A DNA stretch of 55,373 nt from an uncultured Uliginosibacterium sp. (GCA_945957295.1 CAMFLH010000002.1:1-55373), one strand, 5' to 3'. Counted from the first letter of the stretch, positions 8,019 to 19,968 are shown. The notes: generated from the letters alone by a model not told the origin. Numbers and translations: made by a program.

Positions 8019-8776
8019 TCGCAGTCTCCCTTTGCCTTGGGCCTGATGAAGCGCAGGAAGTAGTCCTGCGCGACCTTGGTCTTGTTCACGTTGACCGCGT
8101 TGGCCGGATCAACGCCCTTCGGGCACACCTCTGAGCAGTAACCGACTGCCGTGCAGTTGAATACGCCCTCATGGCCGTGAATCTCCTGCATGCGCTCGGC
8201 TTCCGCGCCATCGCGCGAATCCGCGTTATAGCGATGCAGCAGAGCGATGATGCCGGGGCCAAGGAATTTGTCGTTCAGGCCGTACTGCGGGCAGGCGGCA
8301 TAGCAAAGCATGCAGTTGATGCACGAGGAGAACTGCTCGTAGACATCCAACTCAGCTGGCGTCTGGATGTACTCACCCTGCTCCAGCGTGCGCGCCTCTT
8401 TCGGAATGATCCAGGGCTTGATGCGCTGGAGCTTTTCGATGAAGTCGTCGGCGACAATGACCAGGTCGCGTTCGATCGGAAAATGCGCCAGCGCCTCGAT
8501 CCGCACGCGGTTCGGGTAGTAGTCGCGCAAGAAGGTCTTGCATGCGAGCTTCGGCACGCCATCCACCATCATCCCGCAGCTGCCGCAGATCGCCATGCGG
8601 CACGACCAGCGGTAACTGAGCGTACCGTCGAGCCAGTCCTTGATGTACTGGATGCCTTGCAGCACCGACATGTCGTCGGTAAAGGGTACCTTGAAGACCT
8701 GTGGCACCGGCTTCTCGTCCTGCTCGGGGCGATAGCGCAGTACCTCAATTTCGATGATCTTTTCCTGTTCAGACAC
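8015..8776 (-). CDS. frdB: Fumarate reductase iron-sulfur subunit
   Basis: About 253 residues. It has the plant-type [2Fe-2S] ligands in SCRMAICGSCGMMVDG with a later KLAC, and two ferredoxin-type clusters: CINCMLCYAACP and CTAVGYCSEVCPKGVDP, giving the [4Fe-4S] and [3Fe-4S] centres. It carries electrons from membrane menaquinol to FrdA. The frame is open from a GTG at 8785, but AAGGAG directly abuts that codon. The GTG at 8776 has the same Shine-Dalgarno at 8-nt spacing, so I prefer it. It overlaps frdA by 8 nt. Confidence 0.94.
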   Translation of the reverse strand: MSEQEKIIEIEVLRYRPEQDEKPVPQVFKVPFTDDMSVLQGIQYIKDWLDGTLSYRWSCRMAICGSCGMMVDGVPKLACKTFLRDYYPNRVRIEALAHFPIERDLVIVADDFIEKLQRIKPWIIPKEARTLEQGEYIQTPAELDVYEQFSSCINCMLCYAACPQYGLNDKFLGPGIIALLHRYNADSRDGAEAERMQEIHGHEGVFNCTAVGYCSEVCPKGVDPANAVNVNKTKVAQDYFLRFIRPKAKGDCE

Positions 8777-10553
8777 CGGCGGCACTCCTTTCCTGCTCGA
8801 CGCGCTCGCCCTCGGCGCCGTAGGCGCGTACGCCCGGCGGCAGGTGGGTGATTTTCACCGGTCCGTACTCGATGCGTGGCGCCTCGCGCCCGGCATAGAC
8901 GGCCAACGAATGCGCGAGGAAGTTCACGTCGTCGCGCGCTTCAAACCCGTCGAGACGCTGGTGGGCACCGCGCGACTCGCGTCGCGCCAGCGCCGAATGC
9001 GCGATCGCCTGAGCAACCTCGAGTTGATAGCCCAACTCAATGGCAAGCAGCCATTCGGAGTTCCACACGCGGGATCGGTCATCGAGTTTCACGCGGCGAA
9101 AACGCTCGCGCAGTTCGGCGAGCTTGTCGCACGTAGCCTGCATCTCGTCTCCGAGTCGATAGATGCCACAGCCCTGCTCCATCGTCTGCGCCATCTCGGT
9201 TCGCAGCGTGGCGATGCGCTCACTTCCCTCATTGTCGACAACCGCGCGTACGCGGCTTTCAATGTCCGACGCCTGCTCGGCCAGGTGGTTGCGCCGCAGA
9301 GGCGCCGAATCTTGCGCGAATCGCGCTGCAGACTCGCCCGCCACCTTGCCGAAGACGCACAGCTCGGCCAGAGAGTTCGACCCAAGGCGGTTGGCACCGT
9401 GAATGCCAACACTCGAACATTCTCCGGCCGCGAAGAGCCCGCGCAAGGGCGCAGCACAGTTGCCATCGACCAGAATGCCGCCCATCGTGTAGTGCACCGC
9501 GGGCCGCACCGGAATCGGCGTTTCTGCAGGGTCGATACCGAGGAACTCTTCGGCCAGCTCGCAGATCTGCGGCAGGCGCTCGCGCAGCTTCTTTTCGCCA
9601 AGGTGGCGCAAATCCAGATTCACGACGGAGCCGTGCGGCCCATCGATCGTTCGCCCCTTGCGCTCCTCATGCCAGAAGGCCTGCGAAAGCCTGTCGCGTG
9701 GCCCGAGCTCCATCGCCTTCTTGCGCGGCCAGGGGTCGGCCGGGCCGAGTCCGTAGTCCTGCAGGTAACGGTATCCATCGCGGTTGGTGAGAATCCCGCC
9801 TTCTCCGCGACAGCCTTCGGTGAACAATAGGCCGGTACCTGGCATGCAGGTCGGGTGGTATTGCATGAACTCCATGTCGCGCAGCGGCACGCCGTGACGA
9901 TATGCGAGCGCCATGCCATCGCCGGTAACGATGCCGCCGTTGGTGTTCTGACGGAACACGCGGCCGGCACCGCCGGTTGCCAGCACGACTGACGGTGCCT
10001 GAATCTGCACCAGCTCGCCGCCCGCAATCTGGATCGCGACCACGCCCCCACAACGCCCCTCATCGACCAACAGATCGGCGCAGAAGTACTCGTCGAAACG
10101 CTTGATCGACGGGTATTTCATCGACGTCTGGAACAGCGTGTGGAGCATGTGGAAGCCGGTCTTGTCGGCGGCGAACCAGGTGCGCTCAATCTTCATGCCG
10201 CCAAAGGCACGCACGTTGATATGGCCGTCATCCTTGCGGCTCCAGGGGCAGCCCCAGTGCTCCATCTGCACCATTTCTTCGGCGCAATGCGCGACGAAGT
10301 AGTCCACGACATCCTGCTCGCAGAGCCAGTCACCACCGGCAACGGTGTCGTGGAAATGGTGTTCGAGACTGTCGTGCGCCTGGACTACGGCGGCAGAGCC
10401 GCCTTCGGCCGCCACGGTATGGCTACGCATCGGATAGACCTTGGAGACCAGCGCGACCCGCAGACGCGGATCGAATTCGGCGACCGCGATGGCGGCCCGC
10501 AAACCGGCGCCGCCGGCACCGACGATGACGACGTCGGCCTGATAAGTCTGCAT
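8769..10553 (-). CDS. frdA: Fumarate reductase flavoprotein subunit
   Basis: A 594-residue catalytic subunit. FAD binding: DVVIVGAGGAGLRAAIA at 7-23. The covalent-flavin histidine is H45 in RSHTVAAEGG, the numbering known for E. coli FrdA. Catalytic and substrate-binding segments include VATGGAGRVFRQNTN-type wording, HPTCMPGTGLL, and HGANRLGSNSLAELC. It reduces fumarate to succinate on the cytoplasmic face of the membrane. It is the first gene of frdABCD (leftward), with GGAAAGG before the ATG. An FNR-like sequence about 100 nt upstream fits anaerobic control. Confidence 0.96.
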   Translation of the reverse strand: MQTYQADVVIVGAGGAGLRAAIAVAEFDPRLRVALVSKVYPMRSHTVAAEGGSAAVVQAHDSLEHHFHDTVAGGDWLCEQDVVDYFVAHCAEEMVQMEHWGCPWSRKDDGHINVRAFGGMKIERTWFAADKTGFHMLHTLFQTSMKYPSIKRFDEYFCADLLVDEGRCGGVVAIQIAGGELVQIQAPSVVLATGGAGRVFRQNTNGGIVTGDGMALAYRHGVPLRDMEFMQYHPTCMPGTGLLFTEGCRGEGGILTNRDGYRYLQDYGLGPADPWPRKKAMELGPRDRLSQAFWHEERKGRTIDGPHGSVVNLDLRHLGEKKLRERLPQICELAEEFLGIDPAETPIPVRPAVHYTMGGILVDGNCAAPLRGLFAAGECSSVGIHGANRLGSNSLAELCVFGKVAGESAARFAQDSAPLRRNHLAEQASDIESRVRAVVDNEGSERIATLRTEMAQTMEQGCGIYRLGDEMQATCDKLAELRERFRRVKLDDRSRVWNSEWLLAIELGYQLEVAQAIAHSALARRESRGAHQRLDGFEARDDVNFLAHSLAVYAGREAPRIEYGPVKITHLPPGVRAYGAEGERVEQERSAAGV

Positions 10554-10645
10554 GCCCAGCCCTTTCCTGTGGCGTCGCAGGTGGGCACCGAAATACTCAC
10601 CGGCGGCAGGGAGCCCCAGTGTGCGCGCCGTCGCGGCGCGATCTT

Positions 10646-10659
10646 TTCGTCTGGATCAA
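10646..10659. promoter_or_regulatory. FNR/Anr-like box upstream of frdA
   Basis: TTCGT-CTGG-ATCAA matches the FNR consensus TTGAT-N4-ATCAA at 8 of 10 positions, with one perfect half-site. Its centre is about 99 bp from the frdA start. Fumarate reductase operons are classically FNR-activated, so the location makes sense, but one mismatched half-site leaves it tentative. Confidence 0.35.
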
Positions 10660-10697
10660 ATGCGGGAGCCGGGTATTAGCCCCCGTCTCGGTTTCAA

Positions 10698-11126
10698 TCA
10701 GGCCTTGGGCCAGAGAATCATCTGGGTACAGCGGAACAATGCGATCTTGCTGCCATCGGTGCGGCGAACTTCGGCATCCCACACCTGGGTGGTACGGCCA
10801 AGGTGCACCGCACGCGCTTCGCACAGCACCTCACCCTCTTTAGCGGTGGAGAGGAAGTTGGTTTTGAGTTCGATCGTCGTGAAGTTGCTCGCCCCTTCCG
10901 GCAGATGCGCAATCGCGCCGTAGCCGCAGGCCGAATCGGCCAGCAAGACCACGCTGGCAGCGTGCAGGAAGCCATTCGGCGCCATCACCTCCGGGCCGAG
11001 CGGCAGCTTTGCGATCAAACGCCCCTGTTCAAGTTCCAGTACCTCGAAACCGTGATGCCCGGGCAGGCAGCCGGGGCTCCAGGCATTGAGTTTGTCGACC
11101 GTCATATCGGCGCGCAGTCGCGTCAT
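10698..11126 (-). CDS. Hotdog-fold thioesterase, PaaI-like
   Basis: A 142-residue single hotdog domain. The active-site helix reads NGFLHAASVVLLADSACGYG, matching the PaaI/YbgC-type pattern with the catalytic acid (Asp) in the central helix, and the second strand block is FTTIELKTNFLSTAKEGEV. It probably hydrolyses an acyl- or aryl-CoA in the cytoplasm; the natural substrate is unknown. The ATG at 11126 has GGAG upstream. It lies 58 nt downstream of alaS, with the alaS terminator in between, so it may be expressed from its own promoter or by readthrough. Confidence 0.82.
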   Translation of the reverse strand: MTRLRADMTVDKLNAWSPGCLPGHHGFEVLELEQGRLIAKLPLGPEVMAPNGFLHAASVVLLADSACGYGAIAHLPEGASNFTTIELKTNFLSTAKEGEVLCEARAVHLGRTTQVWDAEVRRTDGSKIALFRCTQMILWPKA

Positions 11127-11143
11127 GTCGTACTCCACAAATG

Positions 11144-11167
11144 AAAAGGGCCGCCCGAAGGCGGCCC
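11144..11167 (-). terminator. Rho-independent terminator of alaS
   Basis: On the minus strand GGGCCGCC and GGCGGCCC form an 8-bp GC stem around a 4-nt loop (11148-11167), followed by TTTT (11147-11144). It starts 17 nt beyond the alaS stop. Similar GGGCCGC-type stems follow gltX. Confidence 0.85.
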
Positions 11168-11183
11168 ATTGATTCAAGCGCGA

Positions 11184-13811
<2,628 letters not shown>

Positions 13812-13930
13812 GGCGTTCCGTGCGGTGCTCGCGCGCTGGCGCGATTCGTTAACTGGAAACGCGGGATTGTAACTGAAAGCCCTGCCTGGCCATGCACCGC
13901 CGGGCCTCACGCGCAGCCCTGGCCAAAGGT

Positions 13931-14668
13931 TCAGACGTTGGCGGTAACCAGATCGGGCCGATCGGTGATCACCGAGTCGACGCCCCACGCGAACAGTTGG
14001 CGTGCACGGTGAGGATCGTTTTCGGTGTAAACCGCGAGCCGCAAACTTTCACGCTTGACGGCCGCGATAGTCTCCCGGTCCAGCCAACGGGTGTTGCACA
14101 CGACCCCCTGCGCATCGAGCGCCATGACCTGCTCACGCCAGTCCGGGGGAAGCTGGTCGAACAGAATCGCGCGTGGCAGATGCGGAGCCGTTTCGGCAGC
14201 GGCGGCGAGAGCCGCAACGCTGAAGGAGGAAAGCAGCGGTTGCACCTCAGCGCCCGCCCAACCGGCCGCCGCGGTAGCAGCGGCGATGCGCCCGGTGACA
14301 ACTTCAAAACCTTCGGCGGGCTTGATCTCGACGTTCGCCGCAATGCCGAGCGCTCGGCAGCGCCGGATCGCGTCAGCGAACAAGGGAACGCGCTCGCCGG
14401 AAAACCGAGCGGAGTGCCATGCGCCCGCATCGCACAGCAAGAGCGCTGAATCCGGCGTATCGCTGACACGACCGCGGCCGTCGGTCGTGCGATCCAGCGT
14501 TTCATCGTGGATCAGGATCGGCGTGCCGTTCGAAGACAGCATGACGTCGAACTCGACGCCAAAACAGCGGTGCGCGATCGCAAACTCAAGCCCGATCAAG
14601 GTGTTCTCGGGCGCCAGTGTGCCGCCACAGCGATGCGCGAGCACCCGCGGTAGCGGCCACTGGTCCAT
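13931..14668 (-). CDS. ugpQ: Glycerophosphodiester phosphodiesterase
   Basis: A 245-residue GDPD-family TIM barrel. The metal and catalytic motifs are AHRCGG and APENT at residues 11-23, [18 protein letters not shown] (metal Glu/Asp and catalytic His), and [10 protein letters not shown]. It hydrolyses glycerophosphodiesters to glycerol-3-phosphate plus an alcohol. It has no signal peptide, so it is a cytoplasmic UgpQ rather than a periplasmic GlpQ. It follows ugpB with an 8-nt gap, as in ugp operons, but no ugpA, ugpE or ugpC is present. Confidence 0.9.
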   Translation of the reverse strand: MDQWPLPRVLAHRCGGTLAPENTLIGLEFAIAHRCFGVEFDVMLSSNGTPILIHDETLDRTTDGRGRVSDTPDSALLLCDAGAWHSARFSGERVPLFADAIRRCRALGIAANVEIKPAEGFEVVTGRIAAATAAAGWAGAEVQPLLSSFSVAALAAAAETAPHLPRAILFDQLPPDWREQVMALDAQGVVCNTRWLDRETIAAVKRESLRLAVYTENDPHRARQLFAWGVDSVITDRPDLVTANV

Positions 14669-14676
14669 GACACGAC

Positions 14677-15951
14677 TCAGCGAAGACCCAGCGCGCGGAC
14701 GCGCGCGACAGCTTCGTCCAGCGCCAGCTTGGCGGCCTTGCCCTGATTCCAGACGGAATCGAGCTCGTCGTTCAGCACTTGCAACACACGCGGGCTGCAG
14801 CCCAGCGTGGTGGCGCGGGAGTTGGCCGTAGCAGGTGTGGCGATCAGCTGATCGATGGCAATCTTGATGTGTCCGAGTTCGGCGCCCAGCGTGCGGCTAC
14901 TGGCGGCAAAGTAACCTGCGCGGTTGAGCGGAAGGTAACCGGTGGCACGCATCCAATCAACCTGCTGGGTGGGCTCGAGCCAGAACTGCACGAAGCGGGC
15001 AATCGTCTTGTACTCCGCTGCGCTACGCCCCGCGGACACCCACAGCGCGGGGCCATCGGCAAGGGTGTTCTGGTGCGCACCGGGCACGTCTTGGTAGTAC
15101 GGCAGCGCGCTCACGCCCACCGCAAAACCACCCTTGCTCGCCACCGGCATTGCAGACTGCGGCGCGATCAACATCGCACAGCTGCCACTGGCAAAGCGAT
15201 CGACCGCTTCGTCGCCATGACCGAAAATCTGCAGGTAGCGCGATTTCTGCCAGGAGGCCATGCGCGCGAGGTGGCGAACATAGCTGAGGCCGTTAACGGC
15301 GATTTCACCCTTGCCGTTCACAAAAGCCTCGTTATGCCAGGCCGCCGTATTCTCAAGCAGCACGGTTGCGGGCCGCGCCACCGTCAGCGGGCACGAAACG
15401 CCCGAATCGATCAGCTTGCCAGCCACGTCCTGCACTTCCGCCCAGGTATGCGGCACCGCGGCCGGGTCCAGCCCGTTCTTGCGGAACACGTCCTGGTTGA
15501 TGAAGAACACCGGGGTCGCGAGACCGATCGGCAAGCCGAGCAAACGCCCCTTCGCGTCAACCGCAACCGGGGCTACCACTGGCGACGCCCGTTCTGCAAC
15601 GTCAAGCTTCACGCCAGCATCCTTCACCACTGCATACAGCGGCTTGTAGCGCTGCTTGCCGGAGAGGAAGGCATCTTCGCTGGCGCCATCGAGAATCTGC
15701 GCTGCGGCCGGAGCCCCCGCATCCCAAGCGCGATCGCTCAACACGATGCGCGCGCCCTTGTTGCTTTCGTTGAAACGCGCGATCAGCGCTTGCAGGGCTT
15801 CCTGCTTGTCTTTCGGCAGCTGGCTGGTGATCTCGATATCCGCCACGGCAGCGGCGGGTGCAGCCGGTTTGGCCTTGGGTGCCGCGAAAGCGGGGCCGGC
15901 GACAAGAGCGAGCGACAGTGCAATCGGCGAAATCAGACTACGAGTATTCAT
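14677..15951 (-). CDS. ugpB: Extracellular solute-binding protein, UgpB-like (glycerol-3-phosphate)
   Basis: A 424-residue periplasmic binding protein of the MalE/UgpB family. The signal peptide MNTRSLISPIALSLALVAG ends in PAFA, with cleavage at about residue 24. The mature part has the family's hinge wording (PVFFINQDVFRKNGLDP, then PHTWAEVQDVAGKL) and a C-terminal WMRATGYLPLNRAGY segment typical of UgpB. It should deliver glycerol-3-phosphate or its diesters to an ABC permease, which is not encoded nearby. Pairing with ugpQ supports the substrate. A perfect TATAAT box lies about 40 nt upstream. Confidence 0.85.
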   Translation of the reverse strand: MNTRSLISPIALSLALVAGPAFAAPKAKPAAPAAAVADIEITSQLPKDKQEALQALIARFNESNKGARIVLSDRAWDAGAPAAAQILDGASEDAFLSGKQRYKPLYAVVKDAGVKLDVAERASPVVAPVAVDAKGRLLGLPIGLATPVFFINQDVFRKNGLDPAAVPHTWAEVQDVAGKLIDSGVSCPLTVARPATVLLENTAAWHNEAFVNGKGEIAVNGLSYVRHLARMASWQKSRYLQIFGHGDEAVDRFASGSCAMLIAPQSAMPVASKGGFAVGVSALPYYQDVPGAHQNTLADGPALWVSAGRSAAEYKTIARFVQFWLEPTQQVDWMRATGYLPLNRAGYFAASSRTLGAELGHIKIAIDQLIATPATANSRATTLGCSPRVLQVLNDELDSVWNQGKAAKLALDEAVARVRALGLR

Positions 15952-15989
15952 GGTTGTGCGACTCGATGAAAACGGCATGGAGAGGCGCG

Positions 15990-16019
15990 ATTATAGGCGC
16001 GCCAAACGTCATAAATGTC
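15990..16019 (-). promoter_or_regulatory. Sigma-70 promoter candidate for ugpB-ugpQ
   Basis: On the minus strand a perfect -10 TATAAT (15995-15990) lies about 40 nt before the ugpB ATG. The best -35 is GACATT (16019-16014) with an 18-nt spacer, a weak match, which suggests an activator-dependent promoter. No clear Pho box was seen. Confidence 0.5.
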
Positions 16020-16097
16020 CTTGACACGAGAATTCGGTCAAGTTCTGTCGGCGGGGGACGTAATCATTGCTGGAATACCTTGCTCCGGAGCCCTGTC

Positions 16098-16565
16098 ATG
16101 CAACGCCGCCACCCGATTCTGACCTTCATCACCGTGATTGCGCTCGGCGCGTTGGCGGGCTGCGAACAGCTTGGTCTGGAGGACGGCAAGGCGGTTGAGG
16201 CCGAGGGCAAAGCGATCGGGGCAGCATGCCGGCACGCCGGCCGCGCACTGGAAGACTGTTACCAGATCAACCCAAAGGCGCCGAAGGCCGCGATATTCGC
16301 CGGCTGGAAGGAAATGAACGACTACATGACCGAGCAGAAGCTCGAGATCATCAAGCCTTCGCTGCCGCCACCGCTGCCGAAGGCCCGCAAGAAGGCCGAC
16401 GCCGAAGCAGATACCGAGGCAGACGCCGAAGCGCAAAGCAAGCCAGCCTCGACCGAGGCCTCCGCGCCTGAAGCCGGCACCGAGGCCGACAGCAAGAAAG
16501 CCACCGAAGGCGAGTCCGGCAAGGCCTCCGGCAAAACACCTGCCCGCAAATCCGCGGCCCACTGA
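16098..16565 (+). CDS. Ala/Glu/Lys-rich lipoprotein
   Basis: A 155-residue protein with a lipoprotein signal: MQRRHPILTFITVIALG, then lipobox LAGC with the acylated Cys at about residue 22. Residues 25-90 form a small compact region (two Cys in CRHAGRALEDC, then YQINPKAPKAAIFAGWKEM). From about 95 onward it is low-complexity Ala/Glu/Asp/Lys/Ser repeats (ADAEADTEADAEA), probably a disordered tether. The ATG at 16098 has GGAG upstream. I recognise no family; an outer-membrane-attached periplasmic protein is the likely state. Confidence 0.75.
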   Translation: MQRRHPILTFITVIALGALAGCEQLGLEDGKAVEAEGKAIGAACRHAGRALEDCYQINPKAPKAAIFAGWKEMNDYMTEQKLEIIKPSLPPPLPKARKKADAEADTEADAEAQSKPASTEASAPEAGTEADSKKATEGESGKASGKTPARKSAAH

Positions 16566-16592
16566 CAACGCCCCTGCCGCTGGGCTCTGGGG

Positions 16593-18398
16593 TTAGCCCG
16601 CAACGGGTGGCCAGGCGGCCTGCGTTTCGCTATTCCAGCGCCGCCACCAGGCGATGAAGGCATCGAGGGGCATTGGTCGCGCAATGTGGAAACCCTGCGC
16701 GGCATCACAGCCCATCGCTCGCAGCATATGCACATGCTCTTCTCGCTCAACGCCCTCAGCGATCACACTCAAGCCAAGACCCTGCGCGAGTTGCACCACC
16801 GACCGCACGATCGCGCGGTCTTGTGCAGTCTCGGGCATCTTATGGACGAACATCCGGTCTATCTTCAGGCGAGTTGCCGGCAGGCGACGTAACCACGCAA
16901 GCGACGAGTAGCCCGTACCGAAGTCGTCCAATGCAACACCATGGCCGGCATCACGCAAGCGCGCGATAACGCTCATAGTCTGCGCGTCGTCCGCGATCAT
17001 CGAGCCTTCGGTCAGCTCCAGCGCAAGGCGCGACGGCGCGATGTGCCATGTCGCGAGCGCTTGGGCGATGAATTCCGGCAACTCCGGATCGCGCAGATCG
17101 CCGCCGGCAAGGTTCACTGCAATGCCGATCGGCACGCCCTGCTCGCCCAACTCGCTCAACATCGCCGTCGCCCGCTGAATGACAAGACGGGTGAGTTGCT
17201 GCATCAATCCGAATTGCTCCGCCATTGCCACCACCGTGAGCGGCGGCACGGCGGTGCCGTCGGCGCGCTGCCAGCGGAGCAAGGCTTCAGCGCCAGGACA
17301 CTCGCCGTCAGAGAGCTGGATCACCGGTTGAAGGTGAAGCTCAAACGCGTTGTTGCGCAGCGCTTCGATGAACTCGCGCTCGGTCTGCACGCGCTCTGCG
17401 CGCTCCATTTCGAGTTCTGGGCCAGCGATTCGGATGGTGCGACCTTCGCGCAAGGCTGCAGCACGTGCACGCCGCGCTGCGTTGAATACCCCGTCCGCGG
17501 TGCTGCCGTCTTCCGGTGTAAGCGCCCCACCGACTGCGAGTGTCGCGTGCGCGGCAAGCCCTACGTTACGCAGCGCCTGCTCGCCGGATTCAAGCAAGGC
17601 CGCTGCTGCGAGTTGCGGGCGAACCCCGGCGCCTATGCCCGGCGCCCACAGAACCCATTCGTCGTCACCCACCCGGCAGAGTGAGTCACCGGGCCGCGCG
17701 CGCTTGCCCAGCGCACGTCCGATCTCGATCCGGGCCAGATCGCGCTCCGCACTGTTAAGCACGATCGCACTGCCGCCCCACATCAGCGCGACGGCTAGCA
17801 TCGCGCTTGACGGCTCATCCGCTTCGGCGGGCAGGAAGATCTGTTCAAGGGCAGCACGATTAGGCAAGCCGGAACCCGGCTCAACATACTCAGCCAGCAG
17901 ACGTGCCTGCGCTTCAGTAACGCTGGCCGCGCCATCCAGCCAGCCAACCAGGAAGAAACCGATGCGCGAGACGATCTGGATCAGCGAAGCGTCAAGCGCC
18001 GAAAGGCTCGTACGCTGTGCGGCAAGATCCGTCTGAAGCGTAGCGACGATCGCCGACGCCACCCGCGCCGCGAGCCCAACCGGCACGGTTCCGAGCTGAA
18101 GCGCCAGCCACTGCGAGCGCATCCGCTCCGGCCACGCCTGATCAAGCTCCCAGCCGACCACGTCCAGACAAGCGCTGAAGAAGTTGGCAACGGGCGCGTG
18201 ACCAGCCCGCATCGATGCGTCGTCGGCCAAGGGGGCAAGCGCCACGCCCAGGCGCCCCCGCAGTGCGGCGATGTCGGCGCTATGCCAAAGCGCACGCAAA
18301 GCGGATTGCTCAAACTCGCCGAGCCCGTGCGCTGCCAGTTCAGCCGCGATATCGGTCGGTGCCGGTACAAAAGGCAGGATGGCGCTAAGGCGGTTCAT
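16593..18398 (-). CDS. Degenerate GGDEF plus EAL-domain c-di-GMP phosphodiesterase
   Basis: A 601-residue protein without transmembrane segments. An uncharacterised N-terminal region of about 170 residues precedes a GGDEF-like domain whose signature is GDDEW (near residue 243), so cyclase activity is unlikely. The EAL domain (about 340-590) keeps its catalytic set: AEALLRW, a metal-binding Asn in AVNLAGGD, LELTEGSM, LDDFGTGYSSLAWL, LKIDR, IAEGVE and QGFHIARPM. It should hydrolyse c-di-GMP to pGpG. Its start overlaps the stop of the upstream HD-GYP gene (ATGA). Confidence 0.88.
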   Translation of the reverse strand: MNRLSAILPFVPAPTDIAAELAAHGLGEFEQSALRALWHSADIAALRGRLGVALAPLADDASMRAGHAPVANFFSACLDVVGWELDQAWPERMRSQWLALQLGTVPVGLAARVASAIVATLQTDLAAQRTSLSALDASLIQIVSRIGFFLVGWLDGAASVTEAQARLLAEYVEPGSGLPNRAALEQIFLPAEADEPSSAMLAVALMWGGSAIVLNSAERDLARIEIGRALGKRARPGDSLCRVGDDEWVLWAPGIGAGVRPQLAAAALLESGEQALRNVGLAAHATLAVGGALTPEDGSTADGVFNAARRARAAALREGRTIRIAGPELEMERAERVQTEREFIEALRNNAFELHLQPVIQLSDGECPGAEALLRWQRADGTAVPPLTVVAMAEQFGLMQQLTRLVIQRATAMLSELGEQGVPIGIAVNLAGGDLRDPELPEFIAQALATWHIAPSRLALELTEGSMIADDAQTMSVIARLRDAGHGVALDDFGTGYSSLAWLRRLPATRLKIDRMFVHKMPETAQDRAIVRSVVQLAQGLGLSVIAEGVEREEHVHMLRAMGCDAAQGFHIARPMPLDAFIAWWRRWNSETQAAWPPVAG

Positions 18399-19897
18399 GC
18401 GAGGTAGAACTGCGCAGGGTCGATTCCGAACGCGCGTTCGGGCAAGGACCGAACGATCCGGTAAGCCTCATCCCGCCCCGGCACGAGCGGATCGTAGAGC
18501 AGATCGATCGTGTGCGGATTTGCATTGGGCGAATGATCATTCGCCAGCAACACCATCACCCGCGGCTTAAGCCGCCGGATCCGGTTCTGCGCCACGACCA
18601 CCGCGACTTCACCAGAATTGAGTTCGACCAGCGTGCCCGCCGGGTAGATGCCAATGCACTGCACGAACTGATCGATCAGACCAGCGCTGAAGCGTTCGTC
18701 ACGCAAGCCGATGAGCGCCTCCAGCCCCTGTTGCGACGAGACCGCCGGGCGCCATGAACGATGACGCGTCATCGCGCAGAATGTATCGACGATGCCCGCC
18801 ATTTCGCCGAACACCCCGATTGCCTCGCCGGACAGGCCAAGCGGATAGCCACTCCCATCCAGTCGTTCGTGATGGCGCGCAACCACCTCAACCACCGCAT
18901 CCTCAATCGACGCATCGGCCCGCAGGATCTGCACCGCCGAGTCAACGTGCGTTTTGAACAGATCGTACTCAAGCGGCGTCAGCGCGGCGGTTTTCGCCAG
19001 CAATCGCGACGACAAACGCAACTTGCCGATATCGAACAGCATGCCGGCCATGCCCAGTGTCGCGATACGGTCCTGCGGCAACCCCAAGTGGCGTGCGAAC
19101 ACCATCATGTAGGTGCTGCAATCAAGCGCGTGGTCGTAGGTGTAACGATCAGTCCGCTTCAACCGCGTGAGCCACAACAAGGCGTCCGGATGGCGCGTAA
19201 CGCTGTGCATCATGTCCTGCACCACCTCGCGCGCACGCCCAAGATCCGGCGGAACCTGACGCTCAATGTCGCGCAGGATGTCCGTCACCGCCAGCATTGC
19301 CTCGGCATGAATGGGCGCAGCCGCGAGCAACTCCTGCTCCAGCGGCACCTCGATAGGATAGGGCTGGTCGGCATCGATGCCCTCCCCTCCCTCGTGCGCT
19401 GCCTCCGGCGAAGCTTCACGGCGGCGGAGCTTGCGCGCGCGGGCACGCAGCCAAGCCCACACACCCGCCTGGCTGGCCGGCTCGGGTTGGCATTCGTCCG
19501 CTGCAACGCTTCCCACGCCGCGTGACACTGACCACGCAAACAGCGGCGCTTCGCCACGCGACGCTTCAGGCGCCCCGCCATCGTAGGCCTTGAGGAGCTT
19601 CAGGAGCTGAAAGAAATCCGTTGGCGCCGCCTGGCTCACCATCGTCAGCGGGCGCTCCGTCGGTTTTGGCGCTGGCTCCGGCGGATTCGGTGCTACCACT
19701 TTCGCGCGCAAGTGCCGCGATTCGGAGCGCTCGCGGTCGATCAGCACGATGCGGCAGAGCCCGCGCAACTGCGCGAGTTGCTGCTCGGACTCGATCAGAA
19801 AGCCTTGCATCAGGAACGGCGTCTCAAGCCAAGGACGGTCGAGTTCAGCCACGAACATCCCGAGTTCGAGCTCCGCCGCCGCAAGAAACTCCTTCAA
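18395..19897 (-). CDS. DUF3391 plus HD-GYP domain protein
   Basis: A 500-residue protein. The N-terminus (AAELELGMFVAELDRPW, then TPFLMQGF) is the DUF3391 domain often found before HD-GYP. The HD-GYP domain (about 230-420) has HALD, a later KTHVDSAVQIL, and HHERLDGSGYP, but the name-giving HD is FD in MLFDIGKLRL. This loses one metal-ligand His, so activity may be reduced or the protein may act as a c-di-GMP sensor. The start is TTG at 19897 with GAGGAG upstream. It is co-translated with the EAL protein, forming a c-di-GMP module. Confidence 0.87.
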   Translation of the reverse strand: MKEFLAAAELELGMFVAELDRPWLETPFLMQGFLIESEQQLAQLRGLCRIVLIDRERSESRHLRAKVVAPNPPEPAPKPTERPLTMVSQAAPTDFFQLLKLLKAYDGGAPEASRGEAPLFAWSVSRGVGSVAADECQPEPASQAGVWAWLRARARKLRRREASPEAAHEGGEGIDADQPYPIEVPLEQELLAAAPIHAEAMLAVTDILRDIERQVPPDLGRAREVVQDMMHSVTRHPDALLWLTRLKRTDRYTYDHALDCSTYMMVFARHLGLPQDRIATLGMAGMLFDIGKLRLSSRLLAKTAALTPLEYDLFKTHVDSAVQILRADASIEDAVVEVVARHHERLDGSGYPLGLSGEAIGVFGEMAGIVDTFCAMTRHRSWRPAVSSQQGLEALIGLRDERFSAGLIDQFVQCIGIYPAGTLVELNSGEVAVVVAQNRIRRLKPRVMVLLANDHSPNANPHTIDLLYDPLVPGRDEAYRIVRSLPERAFGIDPAQFYLA

Positions 19898-19968
19898 ATC
19901 AAGCTCTCCTCAAGTTCTGCATGGTCCATCGGGTAACATCACAGGCTTGCTTCCGCAATGGATCCACC

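Noticed and set aside
8754-9830. Open frame of 358 codons on the plus strand
   Set aside because: Antisense of frdA, with no ribosome site or family features.
16021-16048. TTGACA at 16021 as promoter of the lipoprotein gene
   Set aside because: The -35 is perfect, but at 16-17 nt spacing only TTCTGT or TCTGTC is available as -10, too weak to list as a feature.
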